From RFSX01 sp965230215 (GTDB taxonomy: Bacteria > Bacteroidota > Bacteroidia > Chitinophagales > Saprospiraceae), in contig CBDDKN010000002.1 of the NCBI GenBank assembly GCA_965230215.1, positions 992,001 to 1,056,000 on the forward strand: a DNA stretch of 64,000 nucleotides, read 5' to 3'. The notes beneath the pieces were generated by a model. That model was not told where the DNA came from. It ran no database searches and was given only the letters and a program-made list of their open reading frames with translations. Shown in pieces: positions 26,538-35,892 of this stretch. Position 1 is the first letter of the stretch; every line of letters begins with the position of its first letter. Position numbers and translations under genes: made by a program.

Positions 26538-29500
26538 ATGAGAAAATTCAATCTAATTACCATATTTTCCTTATTGCTATCTATTAGCCATGCTCAGATG
26601 CTGATTAATGGAGAGCAGCGATTTGGGAACGAATGGATAGAATATGGAACCTCATATCTAAAGTTTTCCATCCTACAAAACGGCATTTACAAAGTAGAAT
26701 ACCAAGATCTTGTAGATCAAGGCTTTCCTTCCGGCTTTGAGGGTTCAGAGCTTCAGATGATAAGTGGTGGAGAAGAACTGCCCATACTTACAAGCAATGA
26801 AGGAGTGTGGGGAGAAGGAGATTACCTTTTATTCTATGGCTACCCCAATGATGGTTTTATAGATCGTTTTCATTATGATGAATGGGAAACAGAACAGTTG
26901 AATCCCAAGTATAGTATGTATGCCGATGAGCGCATCTATTTCCTGAGCCTCAATTCAGATGCATCAGCTAATAATTTGAGATATCAGGAATTGTCTAATG
27001 ATTTAAGCGGAAACCTTCCACCCCTGGAAGAGTTTTACATGCATAGAGAAGAAAAGGTGTTTTCAGAATTTAGCTGGAGTCCGGCAGCACCCGATGTGCC
27101 AGATGCAAGTTACTCCAGTTTCATTGTAACTGAAGGATTTGGAACAAGGCTGTCCAACAACCATAATTTCAACTTTAATCTAACAGCTATTTCATCTGCT
27201 GATGCCAACGCGGTACTGGATATTAGAACGGGCTCAAACACCCAGCTGGATCACGACATTCATATCTCTTTAAACGGGAATCTCGTAGAGACGGATGAGT
27301 ATCAGCAGAATAAGGTAAGACAGTACAATATAGAAGTCGATAAGAACCTCTTATCTACTACCAGTAGTTTGACAATTGAGGGTATGGCAAACGCAGACCT
27401 TACCACGGTAGCACATGCTTCTATTATCTATCCTAGAAGCTTCGATGCGTTAAACAAAACATATTTTGAATTTGAATTGGCCGCTAACAAGCAAGAGGGC
27501 TATTATGAGATAAGAAAATTTAATCCTGGAGGCCGCAACTATATTTTTGATGTGGTTAACGGAAGATTTCTGACACCACAAACCCAAAACGGTGTCGCCA
27601 AGTTTCGTATTGGTAGTGAAGGCCTTGAGGACACAAAGCTTGTTTTGGTAGCTGCAGAGATCGGACTTAGAACGCCAGAATTCCTTGGCAGTGTGGTCTT
27701 CCGAGACTTTGATAATATTGATCCCGAGTATTTGATTCTGACAAGCAGCAAGTTGAACAACGATGACAACGGCATGAACCCAGTTCAGGATTATGCACAA
27801 TTCAGATCTTCTACATTGGGTGGTGGATATAAGATTGAGGTGATAAACGTAGAGGAGCTCTATGATCAATTTGCTTTTGGTGTTGATCAACACGCGATGG
27901 CAATTCGCAACTTCTCACTATATATCAGAAGCAAGTGGCCTAGCTTTAAGCAAAGCTTTTTGATTGGTAAAGCGCTTTCGTACGGAAACAGAAATAAGAA
28001 CACGAATGTGGAATCTTATGTGCCTACTTACGGTAAGCCAGGATCTGACAATCTACTCTTTGCAGATAAACGTGTTTCCTATCCGTATGTTGCCGTAGGA
28101 AGACTTGCGGCAAGAAACAAAACCGATGTTGCGAATTACCTACTGAAAGTACAGCGTCACGCAGCTATTCATGATGTACGCAATGCTTCAATCGAAGACA
28201 GACTTTGGTTAAAGAACATTATCCACCTTAGTGGGGGAGACCCGGGAATACAGCTCCAGTTGTTCAATCACCTTACGATAATGGAGGATATTATTGAGGG
28301 TGGGGTTTATGGCGGCAATGTCACAACATACCGTAAGATATCTAGCGATCCAATACAGACATCTTTATCACAGCAGATACTTGAGAACATAAATGAAGGT
28401 ATTTCTATACTCACATTTTTTGGGCACTCTTCAGCAGGAACCTTTGACTTTAGTGTTGAAGATCCCTCTGAATATGAAAACGTAGGGCGATTGCCGATGA
28501 TTTTCTCTATGGGTTGTAAGTCGGGTGATATCCATGAAACGGTTTACAGTCTTAGTGAAGACATGATACTGACCAAAGATAGAGGCGCAATTACATTTGT
28601 TGCTTCTTCTGGTACAGCATTTCCTACGCCCTTATCGGTTATGGGAAAAGACTTCTATTCTAAATTAAGCAACGAGTACTATGGCAGACCAATTGGAGAA
28701 GTCCTTCGTGATGTTACTGAAGATTTGTTTGACCCTCTGTCAACCAAAGTAAGAACACTTAATGAGCAGAATACACTACACGGTGACCCTGCAGTAAAAC
28801 TTTTTAATGCCGAAGGGCCAGACTACGTTGTGGACTTCGCTTCAATTACAACGAATGGTGAAGTAGGCGCTACCGATGAAATGATAACAGTTGGATTTGA
28901 TATTGTGAACTTAGGGAGAGGTGTTGAAGACAGTATTAACAATATAATTATACATGAATATGCTAACGGCCTAAAAGACACCATTCCTTTTAGAACGGTA
29001 GCACCAACCAACAGGATAGAAGTCATGCTTGACATTCCTAATCCTGGGTTTTCTGCAATTGGAAAGAATGTAGTTGAAATTGTCCTTGATGTGGACAACA
29101 GAGTACAGGAGCTACCCGCTTCTGTGGGCGAGCAAAACAACTCTCTTAAACAAGCATACAATAATGAGGGTTATTGCTTCTATATATTTGATGATAGCGC
29201 ATTCCCTGTATATCCTCCTGATTTTGGTATAGTAAACACGCAACGTGTTGAATTGATTGCTTCATCCACCAATGCATTGGCAGGACAGGACAGATATGTG
29301 ATTCAAATTGATACCACAGAGCTATTTGACAGCCCATTTCTTCAACAGACACAAATCGAATCCTCACCAGCAGCCATCAAATGGACGCCAGAGTTTGATC
29401 TTGAAAATAACACGGTATACTATTGGCGGGTTGCACCATTTTCAATGGATAGCTCTATTTGGAACGGTAGCTCATTTGTCTACTTGGAAAACAGTTCTGA

Positions 29501-31550
29501 AGGTTGGAATCAAAGCCATTTATACCAATGGCAAAAAGACAGCTATGAGACCTACTCTTATGATGATGACTCGAGAAGGTTTTTATATGCACAGAACCTG
29601 AGCGAGATAAACATAAAGAACGGTGCATTTCCACAGCACCCAATATCAATGATTGTACAGAACGATCCGGTGGATTACCTTTCAACCCTGTCTGATGGCG
29701 AGATCCCTTCCGGTCTTTATATTTGTACCTTTGATGGAATAACGGGTTTACCATGGTTGAATCAACCAAGCCCAACTGGAGGTCTTTATGGAAGTGAACT
29801 ATACACTTGGTGGGCACAGAATTTCCCTGCATTTCCATTCAGGACAGATACACCTGAAAACAGAGCCAAAGCCATCGACTTTATTGAGAATACAATTCCT
29901 TCTGGCAATTATGTTTTGATATACACTATACAGCGAAGAGACTATCCGGGCATCGGCAATTATAGAGCAGATGAGTGGGCTTCTGATGCGGCAACACATC
30001 CTGAAGGACTTGACTTAATGTCTCTGTTAGAGTCATATGGCGCAGAACGGGTAAGAGAGCTTGAGGCTGGACCAAAGCCATATCTCATAGCTTTTAAGAA
30101 AGATGATCCAGAGTTTGATGTCAGAGAAGTCATTGCTGATAATATTGATCAGGCTATTGAATTGAATCTACAGATACTTGGATCTTGGTTTGAGGGTCGA
30201 GTGGCGTCTACAAGAATCGGCCCTGCAGTAGAGTGGAACAGGGTAATTTGGAGCATGGATGAACTTGATCCTATGGAGGATACTGTGGAGCTGGATCTAT
30301 ATGGTATAACACCAGGTGGTCAGGACTCCCTGTTGTTTGATAACATTCAGGAATATGATTTTGATATATCTTCTATAGATACAAGGGAGTTTCCTTATCT
30401 GCGTCTTGAATTATACACGGAAGATTCAGAGTCAAAGACATCAGCACAGATGGAACACTGGCGTGTAGTTTACAAGGCGAAGCCAGAAGCTTTGATAGAT
30501 ATTCCTCAGAAATACACGTTTAATAGTGACACCTTGTTCCTGGGAGAAAAGCTTGAATTCTGTTCAATAGCGACAAACGCAAGTTCTACCGACATGGATA
30601 GCTTGCTTGTTCGGTATACTGTAGTTGATCCTTCCAATAGAGAGACAACGCGGTATGAAAGACTAGCTCCATTGCCTGCACGTGCTTCTGTAGAGCTTAA
30701 CTTTGAATACGTTAATGAAGATAATCTTGGGGTAAATCAGTTTCAGGTTGAAATCAACCCGAATGATGACCAGGAAGAAAAATATGACTTCAATAACATT
30801 GGTGTAAGAGATTATGTTGTTCAGGGCGACAGGGTGAATCCGGTATTGGATGTTACCTTTGACGGTATGCGTATAATGGATGGCGACATCGTGTCTCCCA
30901 GACCACAGATACGTATTGAACTAAGAGATGAGAATGACTACCTTAGGTTGGACGATCTCTCTAATTTTGACTTATCGCTTCAAAAGGTACCGGAGAATGA
31001 ACCTGTAGACATAGACCTTGAGGACAGTGATATTGTTTTTACACCAGCAGATTCGACAGGTGAGAATATTGCCGTCTTAGAATTCTTTCCAGAACTAGAA
31101 GAAGGCGAGTACACTTTGTTTGTGCAAGCAGAGGATATATCTGGAAACAAATCTGGAGACCAGAACATTGAACAAAACTTTGTTGTAATTGAAGATACAC
31201 GTGTTAGCAATGTGCTGAATTATCCAAATCCATTTTCAACAAGTACTGAATTCATATTTACACTTACAGGATATGAAATTCCTGAAGTCTTCACAATACA
31301 AATTTTTACCCTTTCGGGAAAAGTTGTTAGAGAGATCACAAAAGAAGAATTGGGACCATTGCGAATTGGTATCAACAGAACGGAATACAAATGGGATGGT
31401 ACGGACGAATATGGTTCTCTACTGGCAAATGGTGTTTATTTATACAGAGTACTTACATCTTTCAACGATAATGAAGCCAGCCAGTTTTTTAATGAAGATA
31501 TTGATGGCTTTTTCACAAAAGGCTTTGGAAAAATGGTTATAATGCGATAG
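26538..31550 (+). CDS. C25-family cysteine peptidase, PorU-type T9SS sortase (large, PorU2-like)
   Basis: A 1670-residue exported protein of the gingipain-like C25 family, which in T9SS acts at the outer surface to cleave the C-terminal sorting domain and attach cargo to lipid. A signal peptide ends near SHAQ. The catalytic His630 (FFGHSSAGT) and Cys660 (FSMGCKSGD) are present, with the usual spacing. After the peptidase domain come long beta-rich repeats with Ig-like character, then a C-terminal domain beginning VLNYPNPFS and ending GFGKMVIMR, a type A sorting-type domain. PorU of Porphyromonas is ~1160 residues, so this larger form is closer to the PorU2 group as I recall it; the exact subgroup is inference. 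The membrane protein gene follows 19 bp later. Confidence 0.82.
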   Translation: MRKFNLITIFSLLLSISHAQMLINGEQRFGNEWIEYGTSYLKFSILQNGIYKVEYQDLVDQGFPSGFEGSELQMISGGEELPILTSNEGVWGEGDYLLFYGYPNDGFIDRFHYDEWETEQLNPKYSMYADERIYFLSLNSDASANNLRYQELSNDLSGNLPPLEEFYMHREEKVFSEFSWSPAAPDVPDASYSSFIVTEGFGTRLSNNHNFNFNLTAISSADANAVLDIRTGSNTQLDHDIHISLNGNLVETDEYQQNKVRQYNIEVDKNLLSTTSSLTIEGMANADLTTVAHASIIYPRSFDALNKTYFEFELAANKQEGYYEIRKFNPGGRNYIFDVVNGRFLTPQTQNGVAKFRIGSEGLEDTKLVLVAAEIGLRTPEFLGSVVFRDFDNIDPEYLILTSSKLNNDDNGMNPVQDYAQFRSSTLGGGYKIEVINVEELYDQFAFGVDQHAMAIRNFSLYIRSKWPSFKQSFLIGKALSYGNRNKNTNVESYVPTYGKPGSDNLLFADKRVSYPYVAVGRLAARNKTDVANYLLKVQRHAAIHDVRNASIEDRLWLKNIIHLSGGDPGIQLQLFNHLTIMEDIIEGGVYGGNVTTYRKISSDPIQTSLSQQILENINEGISILTFFGHSSAGTFDFSVEDPSEYENVGRLPMIFSMGCKSGDIHETVYSLSEDMILTKDRGAITFVASSGTAFPTPLSVMGKDFYSKLSNEYYGRPIGEVLRDVTEDLFDPLSTKVRTLNEQNTLHGDPAVKLFNAEGPDYVVDFASITTNGEVGATDEMITVGFDIVNLGRGVEDSINNIIIHEYANGLKDTIPFRTVAPTNRIEVMLDIPNPGFSAIGKNVVEIVLDVDNRVQELPASVGEQNNSLKQAYNNEGYCFYIFDDSAFPVYPPDFGIVNTQRVELIASSTNALAGQDRYVIQIDTTELFDSPFLQQTQIESSPAAIKWTPEFDLENNTVYYWRVAPFSMDSSIWNGSSFVYLENSSEGWNQSHLYQWQKDSYETYSYDDDSRRFLYAQNLSEINIKNGAFPQHPISMIVQNDPVDYLSTLSDGEIPSGLYICTFDGITGLPWLNQPSPTGGLYGSELYTWWAQNFPAFPFRTDTPENRAKAIDFIENTIPSGNYVLIYTIQRRDYPGIGNYRADEWASDAATHPEGLDLMSLLESYGAERVRELEAGPKPYLIAFKKDDPEFDVREVIADNIDQAIELNLQILGSWFEGRVASTRIGPAVEWNRVIWSMDELDPMEDTVELDLYGITPGGQDSLLFDNIQEYDFDISSIDTREFPYLRLELYTEDSESKTSAQMEHWRVVYKAKPEALIDIPQKYTFNSDTLFLGEKLEFCSIATNASSTDMDSLLVRYTVVDPSNRETTRYERLAPLPARASVELNFEYVNEDNLGVNQFQVEINPNDDQEEKYDFNNIGVRDYVVQGDRVNPVLDVTFDGMRIMDGDIVSPRPQIRIELRDENDYLRLDDLSNFDLSLQKVPENEPVDIDLEDSDIVFTPADSTGENIAVLEFFPELEEGEYTLFVQAEDISGNKSGDQNIEQNFVVIEDTRVSNVLNYPNPFSTSTEFIFTLTGYEIPEVFTIQIFTLSGKVVREITKEELGPLRIGINRTEYKWDGTDEYGSLLANGVYLYRVLTSFNDNEASQFFNEDIDGFFTKGFGKMVIMR

Positions 31551-31569
31551 TGCCAATAAGCTATACGTA

Positions 31570-33306
31570 TTGAAACCAAATGGTGTCCACCAAACGCTTT
31601 TTTATGTAACAGCATTGTTCTTGTTTTATGCAGTGCTGATACTTAATTGTTTCCACCCTTACCTTCCAGGAGACGATATATTATATTCTTTGAAATTTCC
31701 CTCTGAGGGCTTTTATGGCGAAGGACCCATACGCTCAGTAACCGATTACTTTGAGTCCCAGATAAACCATTACAATAACTATAATTATAGAATACTCCCG
31801 CACGCGGTATCACAGCTCCTGCTCATTCCCGATAGTATTTTTTTTGATGTTATAAATGCGCTTGCATTTTTAGCTTATACACATCTTCTTCTCAATCGGG
31901 CAGGACCCTCTTCAAAGTCCTCAAAGAGACTTGGATTCTTGTTTTTATTGGTGATTGTATTCCTTACACATCCAGACCTCTGGTGGTCTTATCTATGGAC
32001 GTCAGGGAGTCTGAATTACTTTTGGTCCCTGATAATTCAGGTGTTGCTAATCTTTGAAACAACAAAGTATTTTAACGGAGAAAAATATAATAGAACAACT
32101 TTACTAGGGCTTGCACTACTTGTTGCAGCGACTAATGAACATGTCATATTTGCCATGTTATTGGCATTCCTTGTAATGGCAATAGTCAAGCGTAAGAATG
32201 GAATGAACAAAGTTATAGTGCTGTCTTATGTGTCAATACTTACTTTTGGTGCACTGGCTATATTTTTATCTCCGGCTTTTTCTCAAAGACTTAATAGTGA
32301 AATGAACGCTTCTTTTTTTGAGGCGCACCACATCGAGAACCTTATGCGAATGGTGTACTATATTATTAAATGTGCGCCTTTGATTTTATTGAGTTTTGTT
32401 TTTTCATTAAAGAAACAGCATGGGGATGCTAGAACGTATTATCTGCTTTTGTTTTCCTTTTCATTAATACCAGGCATTCTTAGCCCCTTATTTGAGCCAA
32501 GACTATTTGTTTTTTCATATACAATAGTCTTAATGTACATTTTGGAAGGGAGCCACATCAGGGCGCGTGTTAACTGGTTGCTTATGACTGTTGTAGCTTT
32601 CATAGCAGGTTTGGTTTATTTCAACCGACTCAAAGAGGCAAGAGCGCTTGATATCCAAACCACCAACATGTATGATTTCTTAGAAAAGAGTGTTGGTGCG
32701 GAAGACACACTGATATATAAGCCTATTTGTAGCTATAATTGTACATGGTTAACAAACTGTGACGACATAAGCCAGGATTATAAGCACTTTCATAACAGAA
32801 CACTGGCCTCTAAATATAGAATTGCCGCAATTAAGGCTGAGGTCATCAAACAAGAGTCTCCAGTACGGTTGACTGAAGACTCCAGGGATGAAAAGGGATG
32901 CACCTCTGTAAATATGATGCTTCATAATGACCTTTACCTTAGGGAAGTTTGTTTAACGAAGCAATCAGGCGAAGGAAGTGGGATGCTATATATCTCTTTT
33001 GAATCCGACCATGTGATACAGCAGGATTTGGAAATAATTGTAAGAGGAATACCAAAAAAATCAGGAGACATAATATCTCGTCTTTTGCCTCAAGCCTATC
33101 GTATTTACTTCGCAGATTATCTCGAAGGAGGGGCCTCTATAGACCGACAGCCAAAGACATATAACTTATACATACCCTTGTTGTGCCCACAGAATTATCA
33201 TGAGTTTCTCGTATCTGCCTACTCAAAAAGCAAACACGCTGCTATTGGAAAAATTTATTCATTGGATGTAGAAAGCCTTAGCAGTGACATCAGGGCATCA
33301 GAATAA
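31570..33306 (+). CDS. Polytopic membrane protein, DUF6056-like
   Basis: A 578-residue protein with about ten membrane helices (N-terminal LFYVTALFLFYAVLIL onward) and a ~200-residue soluble C-terminal part. The loop after helix 1 carries YLPGDDILYSLKFP and later YLWTSGSLNYFWSLI and TNEHVIFAML, a pattern seen in DUF6056-type proteins whose fold resembles GT-C lipid-linked sugar transferases. The acidic GDD in the first external loop sits where GT-C enzymes keep catalytic acids. Starts at TTG (31570), the only reasonable start near the end of the sortase gene. A glycan role is plausible but not shown. Confidence 0.6.
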   Translation: MKPNGVHQTLFYVTALFLFYAVLILNCFHPYLPGDDILYSLKFPSEGFYGEGPIRSVTDYFESQINHYNNYNYRILPHAVSQLLLIPDSIFFDVINALAFLAYTHLLLNRAGPSSKSSKRLGFLFLLVIVFLTHPDLWWSYLWTSGSLNYFWSLIIQVLLIFETTKYFNGEKYNRTTLLGLALLVAATNEHVIFAMLLAFLVMAIVKRKNGMNKVIVLSYVSILTFGALAIFLSPAFSQRLNSEMNASFFEAHHIENLMRMVYYIIKCAPLILLSFVFSLKKQHGDARTYYLLLFSFSLIPGILSPLFEPRLFVFSYTIVLMYILEGSHIRARVNWLLMTVVAFIAGLVYFNRLKEARALDIQTTNMYDFLEKSVGAEDTLIYKPICSYNCTWLTNCDDISQDYKHFHNRTLASKYRIAAIKAEVIKQESPVRLTEDSRDEKGCTSVNMMLHNDLYLREVCLTKQSGEGSGMLYISFESDHVIQQDLEIIVRGIPKKSGDIISRLLPQAYRIYFADYLEGGASIDRQPKTYNLYIPLLCPQNYHEFLVSAYSKSKHAAIGKIYSLDVESLSSDIRASE

Positions 33307-34331
33307 AACTTCTGTGTCCAGTTTGTATATCTAAAGCGTTGATATTTACCCCAGATTGGAATAGACGAAGGCACCGGTGACGCTTTGTCAAGCTTAATGC
33401 TTTGATTTAGTGGACGCAGTAGCAGCGGGATATTATCGAGTAAACCCTCATCCATGGTGTACTTATACATCTCTAATAGTAAAGCAGCATGTTGGGCATT
33501 TCCAGCTGAACAGATGAAGGCATAATCACCATTCCAGAATTGATCATATGAACCGGCAAGACCTTTATGCGCTGCTATAAGTTTATTGATATCACAGACG
33601 CTCTTGATAAGCTGTTCAACAAGTGATTGATCATTGATAATTAAAGCACTTTCCCAAAGCCCACGGTAGGTATAAATAATGCTGTGACTAAATGCAGAGG
33701 CAGAACCATCAAAACTCCAGTTTTTGAATGCACCATTATCTGATTGTAGTGAAAGTATCTGGTTTAGGAAGGCCCGTACTTTTTGAGAAAACGGAATGCC
33801 GTTTAGCATCTCATACTTAAGCACAGCCCAGAGGCTTCGACTATAATAGCTAGGACAGTAATTTGGAACATAGTTGTTCTTTACGACCGTACCCTTGGAA
33901 TTGATGCAATCAAGCAACCAGTAGTATAAGCCCTCAGTGTAGACATCAATAAGAAGATTGGGCGTAAGCCTTTGGAGTTCAATAAGCCCAAACAAAATCT
34001 GAGAATTATCAAAGAAATAATTGTCATCACCCATTGAAAAAGACCCATCCTCATTCTTTATATCGGCAAAGAAATCCAACTGCTTTTCCGCAAGTTGTTG
34101 TAACGCCATATCAGGATAAAATGCATTTCCTTGGACCAGTGTTTCAATTAAATATCCGGTAGTTTCAGGGTAGGGCGCACTCCAAAAGCCCAAGATGCTT
34201 CTATGTGCAGAGGAGCCTTTATGATTGTTCCGAATGAAGCTTTTTTTGATCCAAGCCAAATTGGATTCAAGGCATTTAAGCAAGTGTTGCTTGCCGCCCA
34301 ACATATTGACTATTTCTGTTGGGTTAGACAT
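33255..34331 (-). CDS. Alpha/alpha-toroid protein of unknown function
   Basis: A 358-residue cytosolic-looking protein without signal or membrane helices. It is helix-rich with repeated motifs such as NEDGSFSMGDDNYFFDNSQ and SLQSDNGAFKNWSFDGSA, the (D/N)GxF-type turns of alpha/alpha toroids shared by terpene cyclases, prenyltransferases and some polysaccharide lyases or epimerases. I see no DxDD or other terpene-cyclase catalytic motif. It is the last gene of a minus-strand set with a FemAB-like transferase, a CysC-like kinase and a Wzz protein, suggesting a surface-glycan role. Its 3' end overlaps the convergent membrane gene by 52 bp. Confidence 0.55.
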   Translation of the reverse strand: MSNPTEIVNMLGGKQHLLKCLESNLAWIKKSFIRNNHKGSSAHRSILGFWSAPYPETTGYLIETLVQGNAFYPDMALQQLAEKQLDFFADIKNEDGSFSMGDDNYFFDNSQILFGLIELQRLTPNLLIDVYTEGLYYWLLDCINSKGTVVKNNYVPNYCPSYYSRSLWAVLKYEMLNGIPFSQKVRAFLNQILSLQSDNGAFKNWSFDGSASAFSHSIIYTYRGLWESALIINDQSLVEQLIKSVCDINKLIAAHKGLAGSYDQFWNGDYAFICSAGNAQHAALLLEMYKYTMDEGLLDNIPLLLRPLNQSIKLDKASPVPSSIPIWGKYQRFRYTNWTQKFYSDALMSLLRLSTSNE

Positions 34332-34334
34332 TGA

Positions 34335-35282
34335 TCATTTTAAGATATTCCTGAATTTAAAAGATATGGCAGAAGCCAGTAGTGGATTGTTGATTTTCCA
34401 GATTCTGAAGTGCGGCTTTTGCTTTGACCCAAATGAACGGAAGTAGTGCTCTATTTCAGGAATCATACTCCCTTCAAAATCGAAGTTATCCCTTTCATTG
34501 TTTTTAATTACATGCCAAAGCAAACAACTGATTGCATTTTTTACCTTACCCGCAGGATGATAAAACCCACAACTATAATAGCAGCATTCTTTGTCATAGG
34601 TCAAAAGAGTACCAGCAAGCACCTTGTTAGAGGATTTGTCTTTGCAAACAAGCAACTTACAGCGACCTGCTTCGTAGAGATTACCATATACTTCTTTAAT
34701 CAATTGAAGATCAAATGGGTTGGGTCTGTCGGAATAAGCATCTTGTAGTGCACTAGTGAAATCGTCAATTGAGCAAGATTCAACGATGAGCTCTTCAATA
34801 GATCTGTTGATGTTTCTCTTCAATGAAGGCTTCATGTTCTCCCAGATTTCATCAGACGAATTGGCTTCGATAGTGTAGGTATATCTGGTAGATTGTCGAA
34901 AGCCGTGCTCATATAAAGCAAACCAGTCAGAAAACGAATGGTGGAATTGAAGATAAAGAAATGCAAACCTTGGAAGCTGTGCTATCAGCTTTGTGGTGAT
35001 CTCTCTCTCTTTGGATTTTTTCTTATGCTCCTTCAACGTGGGATCAACAAAAAGTACAATTCCATTATAGAAGCAAAACGGAGGCATAAGGATAAAAGTG
35101 AAACCTAACAGTTTCCTGACATGGTACACTAGCACACCTTCAATTTTTCCTTCACTGTCTTTTACAAGGGCAGCATCCCAGCTTCCCTTCTTACACACAG
35201 CGTCCATCCATTGAGGGGACATATGCACAGGGACATCTAAGTTTGGATATGCTTTTATATACTCTTGCTTCTGTGCAGTCAT
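34335..35282 (-). CDS. FemAB/GNAT-like acyltransferase
   Basis: A 315-residue protein with two GNAT-like halves. The C-terminal half has KVLAGTLLTYDKECCYYSCGFYHP followed by AISCLLWHVIKNNERDNFDFEGSMIPEIEHYFRSFG, the pattern of FemAB and Acetyltransf_6-type enzymes that pass acyl or aminoacyl groups to glycan or peptidoglycan precursors. The end reads FRIWKINNPLLASAISFKF, a typical tail of GNAT proteins in Bacteroidota polysaccharide clusters. It lies 3 bp before the toroid gene and 12 bp after the CysC-like gene, so all are one operon. Acceptor unknown. Confidence 0.72.
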   Translation of the reverse strand: MTAQKQEYIKAYPNLDVPVHMSPQWMDAVCKKGSWDAALVKDSEGKIEGVLVYHVRKLLGFTFILMPPFCFYNGIVLFVDPTLKEHKKKSKEREITTKLIAQLPRFAFLYLQFHHSFSDWFALYEHGFRQSTRYTYTIEANSSDEIWENMKPSLKRNINRSIEELIVESCSIDDFTSALQDAYSDRPNPFDLQLIKEVYGNLYEAGRCKLLVCKDKSSNKVLAGTLLTYDKECCYYSCGFYHPAGKVKNAISCLLWHVIKNNERDNFDFEGSMIPEIEHYFRSFGSKQKPHFRIWKINNPLLASAISFKFRNILK

Positions 35283-35294
35283 ATTATTACGATA

Positions 35295-35891
35295 CTAAGA
35301 AATGGAGATATGAGCTAAGATATGTGCATATACTAATCTTACACTTTCCTCAATGCTTTGGTTTTCTGTTTTTACAACAAGGCTAGGATTGATCGGTGCC
35401 TCAAATGGAGAGTCAATTCCAGTGAATGATTTTATTTCACCAGCACGTGCCTTCTTATACAGACCTTTCACATCGCGTTGCTCGCAGATCTCAAGGGGTG
35501 TATCAATAAAAATTTCTATAAAGTCTTCCTCACCGATAATTGACTTTGCCAAAGCACGAATTTCAATAGTCGGACTGACAAAACTATTTATACACACTAT
35601 ACCGCAATTGACAAAGAGTTTACTTAGTTCAGAAATACGTCGTATGTTTTCATTGCGGTCTTCAAGGCTGAAGCCCAAATTTTTATTTATTCCGCTTCGT
35701 GTATTATCCCCATCTAACACTTTGGTTAGGTAGCCATTGCTGAAAAGCAGCTTCTCCAGACCAGCAGCAATTGTACTTTTACCCGAACCTGACAATCCCG
35801 TAAACCAGAGGACCTTTGCCCGTTGACTAAGGAACTGTTCCTTTTCATTCCTGTCTATAAGCGTGTCAAATATGGGGTGTATATTTTCCAT
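35295..35891 (-). CDS. cysC: Adenylylsulfate kinase (CysC) family protein
   Basis: A 198-residue P-loop kinase. Walker A is GLSGSGKSTIA near residue 32; DGDNTRSGINKNLGFSLEDR, FVSPTIEIRALA and DVKGLYKKARAGEIKSFTG follow, all standard for APS kinases that make PAPS from APS. No sulfate adenylyltransferase (cysD/cysN) or sulfotransferase is adjacent, and the gene sits among exopolysaccharide-like genes. PAPS for sulfated polysaccharide is one option. In Campylobacter jejuni a CysC homologue (Cj1415) is a cytidine diphosphoramidate kinase for capsule, so a different substrate is possible. The one-base gap to the Wzz gene indicates an operon. Confidence 0.85.
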   Translation of the reverse strand: MENIHPIFDTLIDRNEKEQFLSQRAKVLWFTGLSGSGKSTIAAGLEKLLFSNGYLTKVLDGDNTRSGINKNLGFSLEDRNENIRRISELSKLFVNCGIVCINSFVSPTIEIRALAKSIIGEEDFIEIFIDTPLEICEQRDVKGLYKKARAGEIKSFTGIDSPFEAPINPSLVVKTENQSIEESVRLVYAHILAHISIS

Positions 35892-35892
35892 C

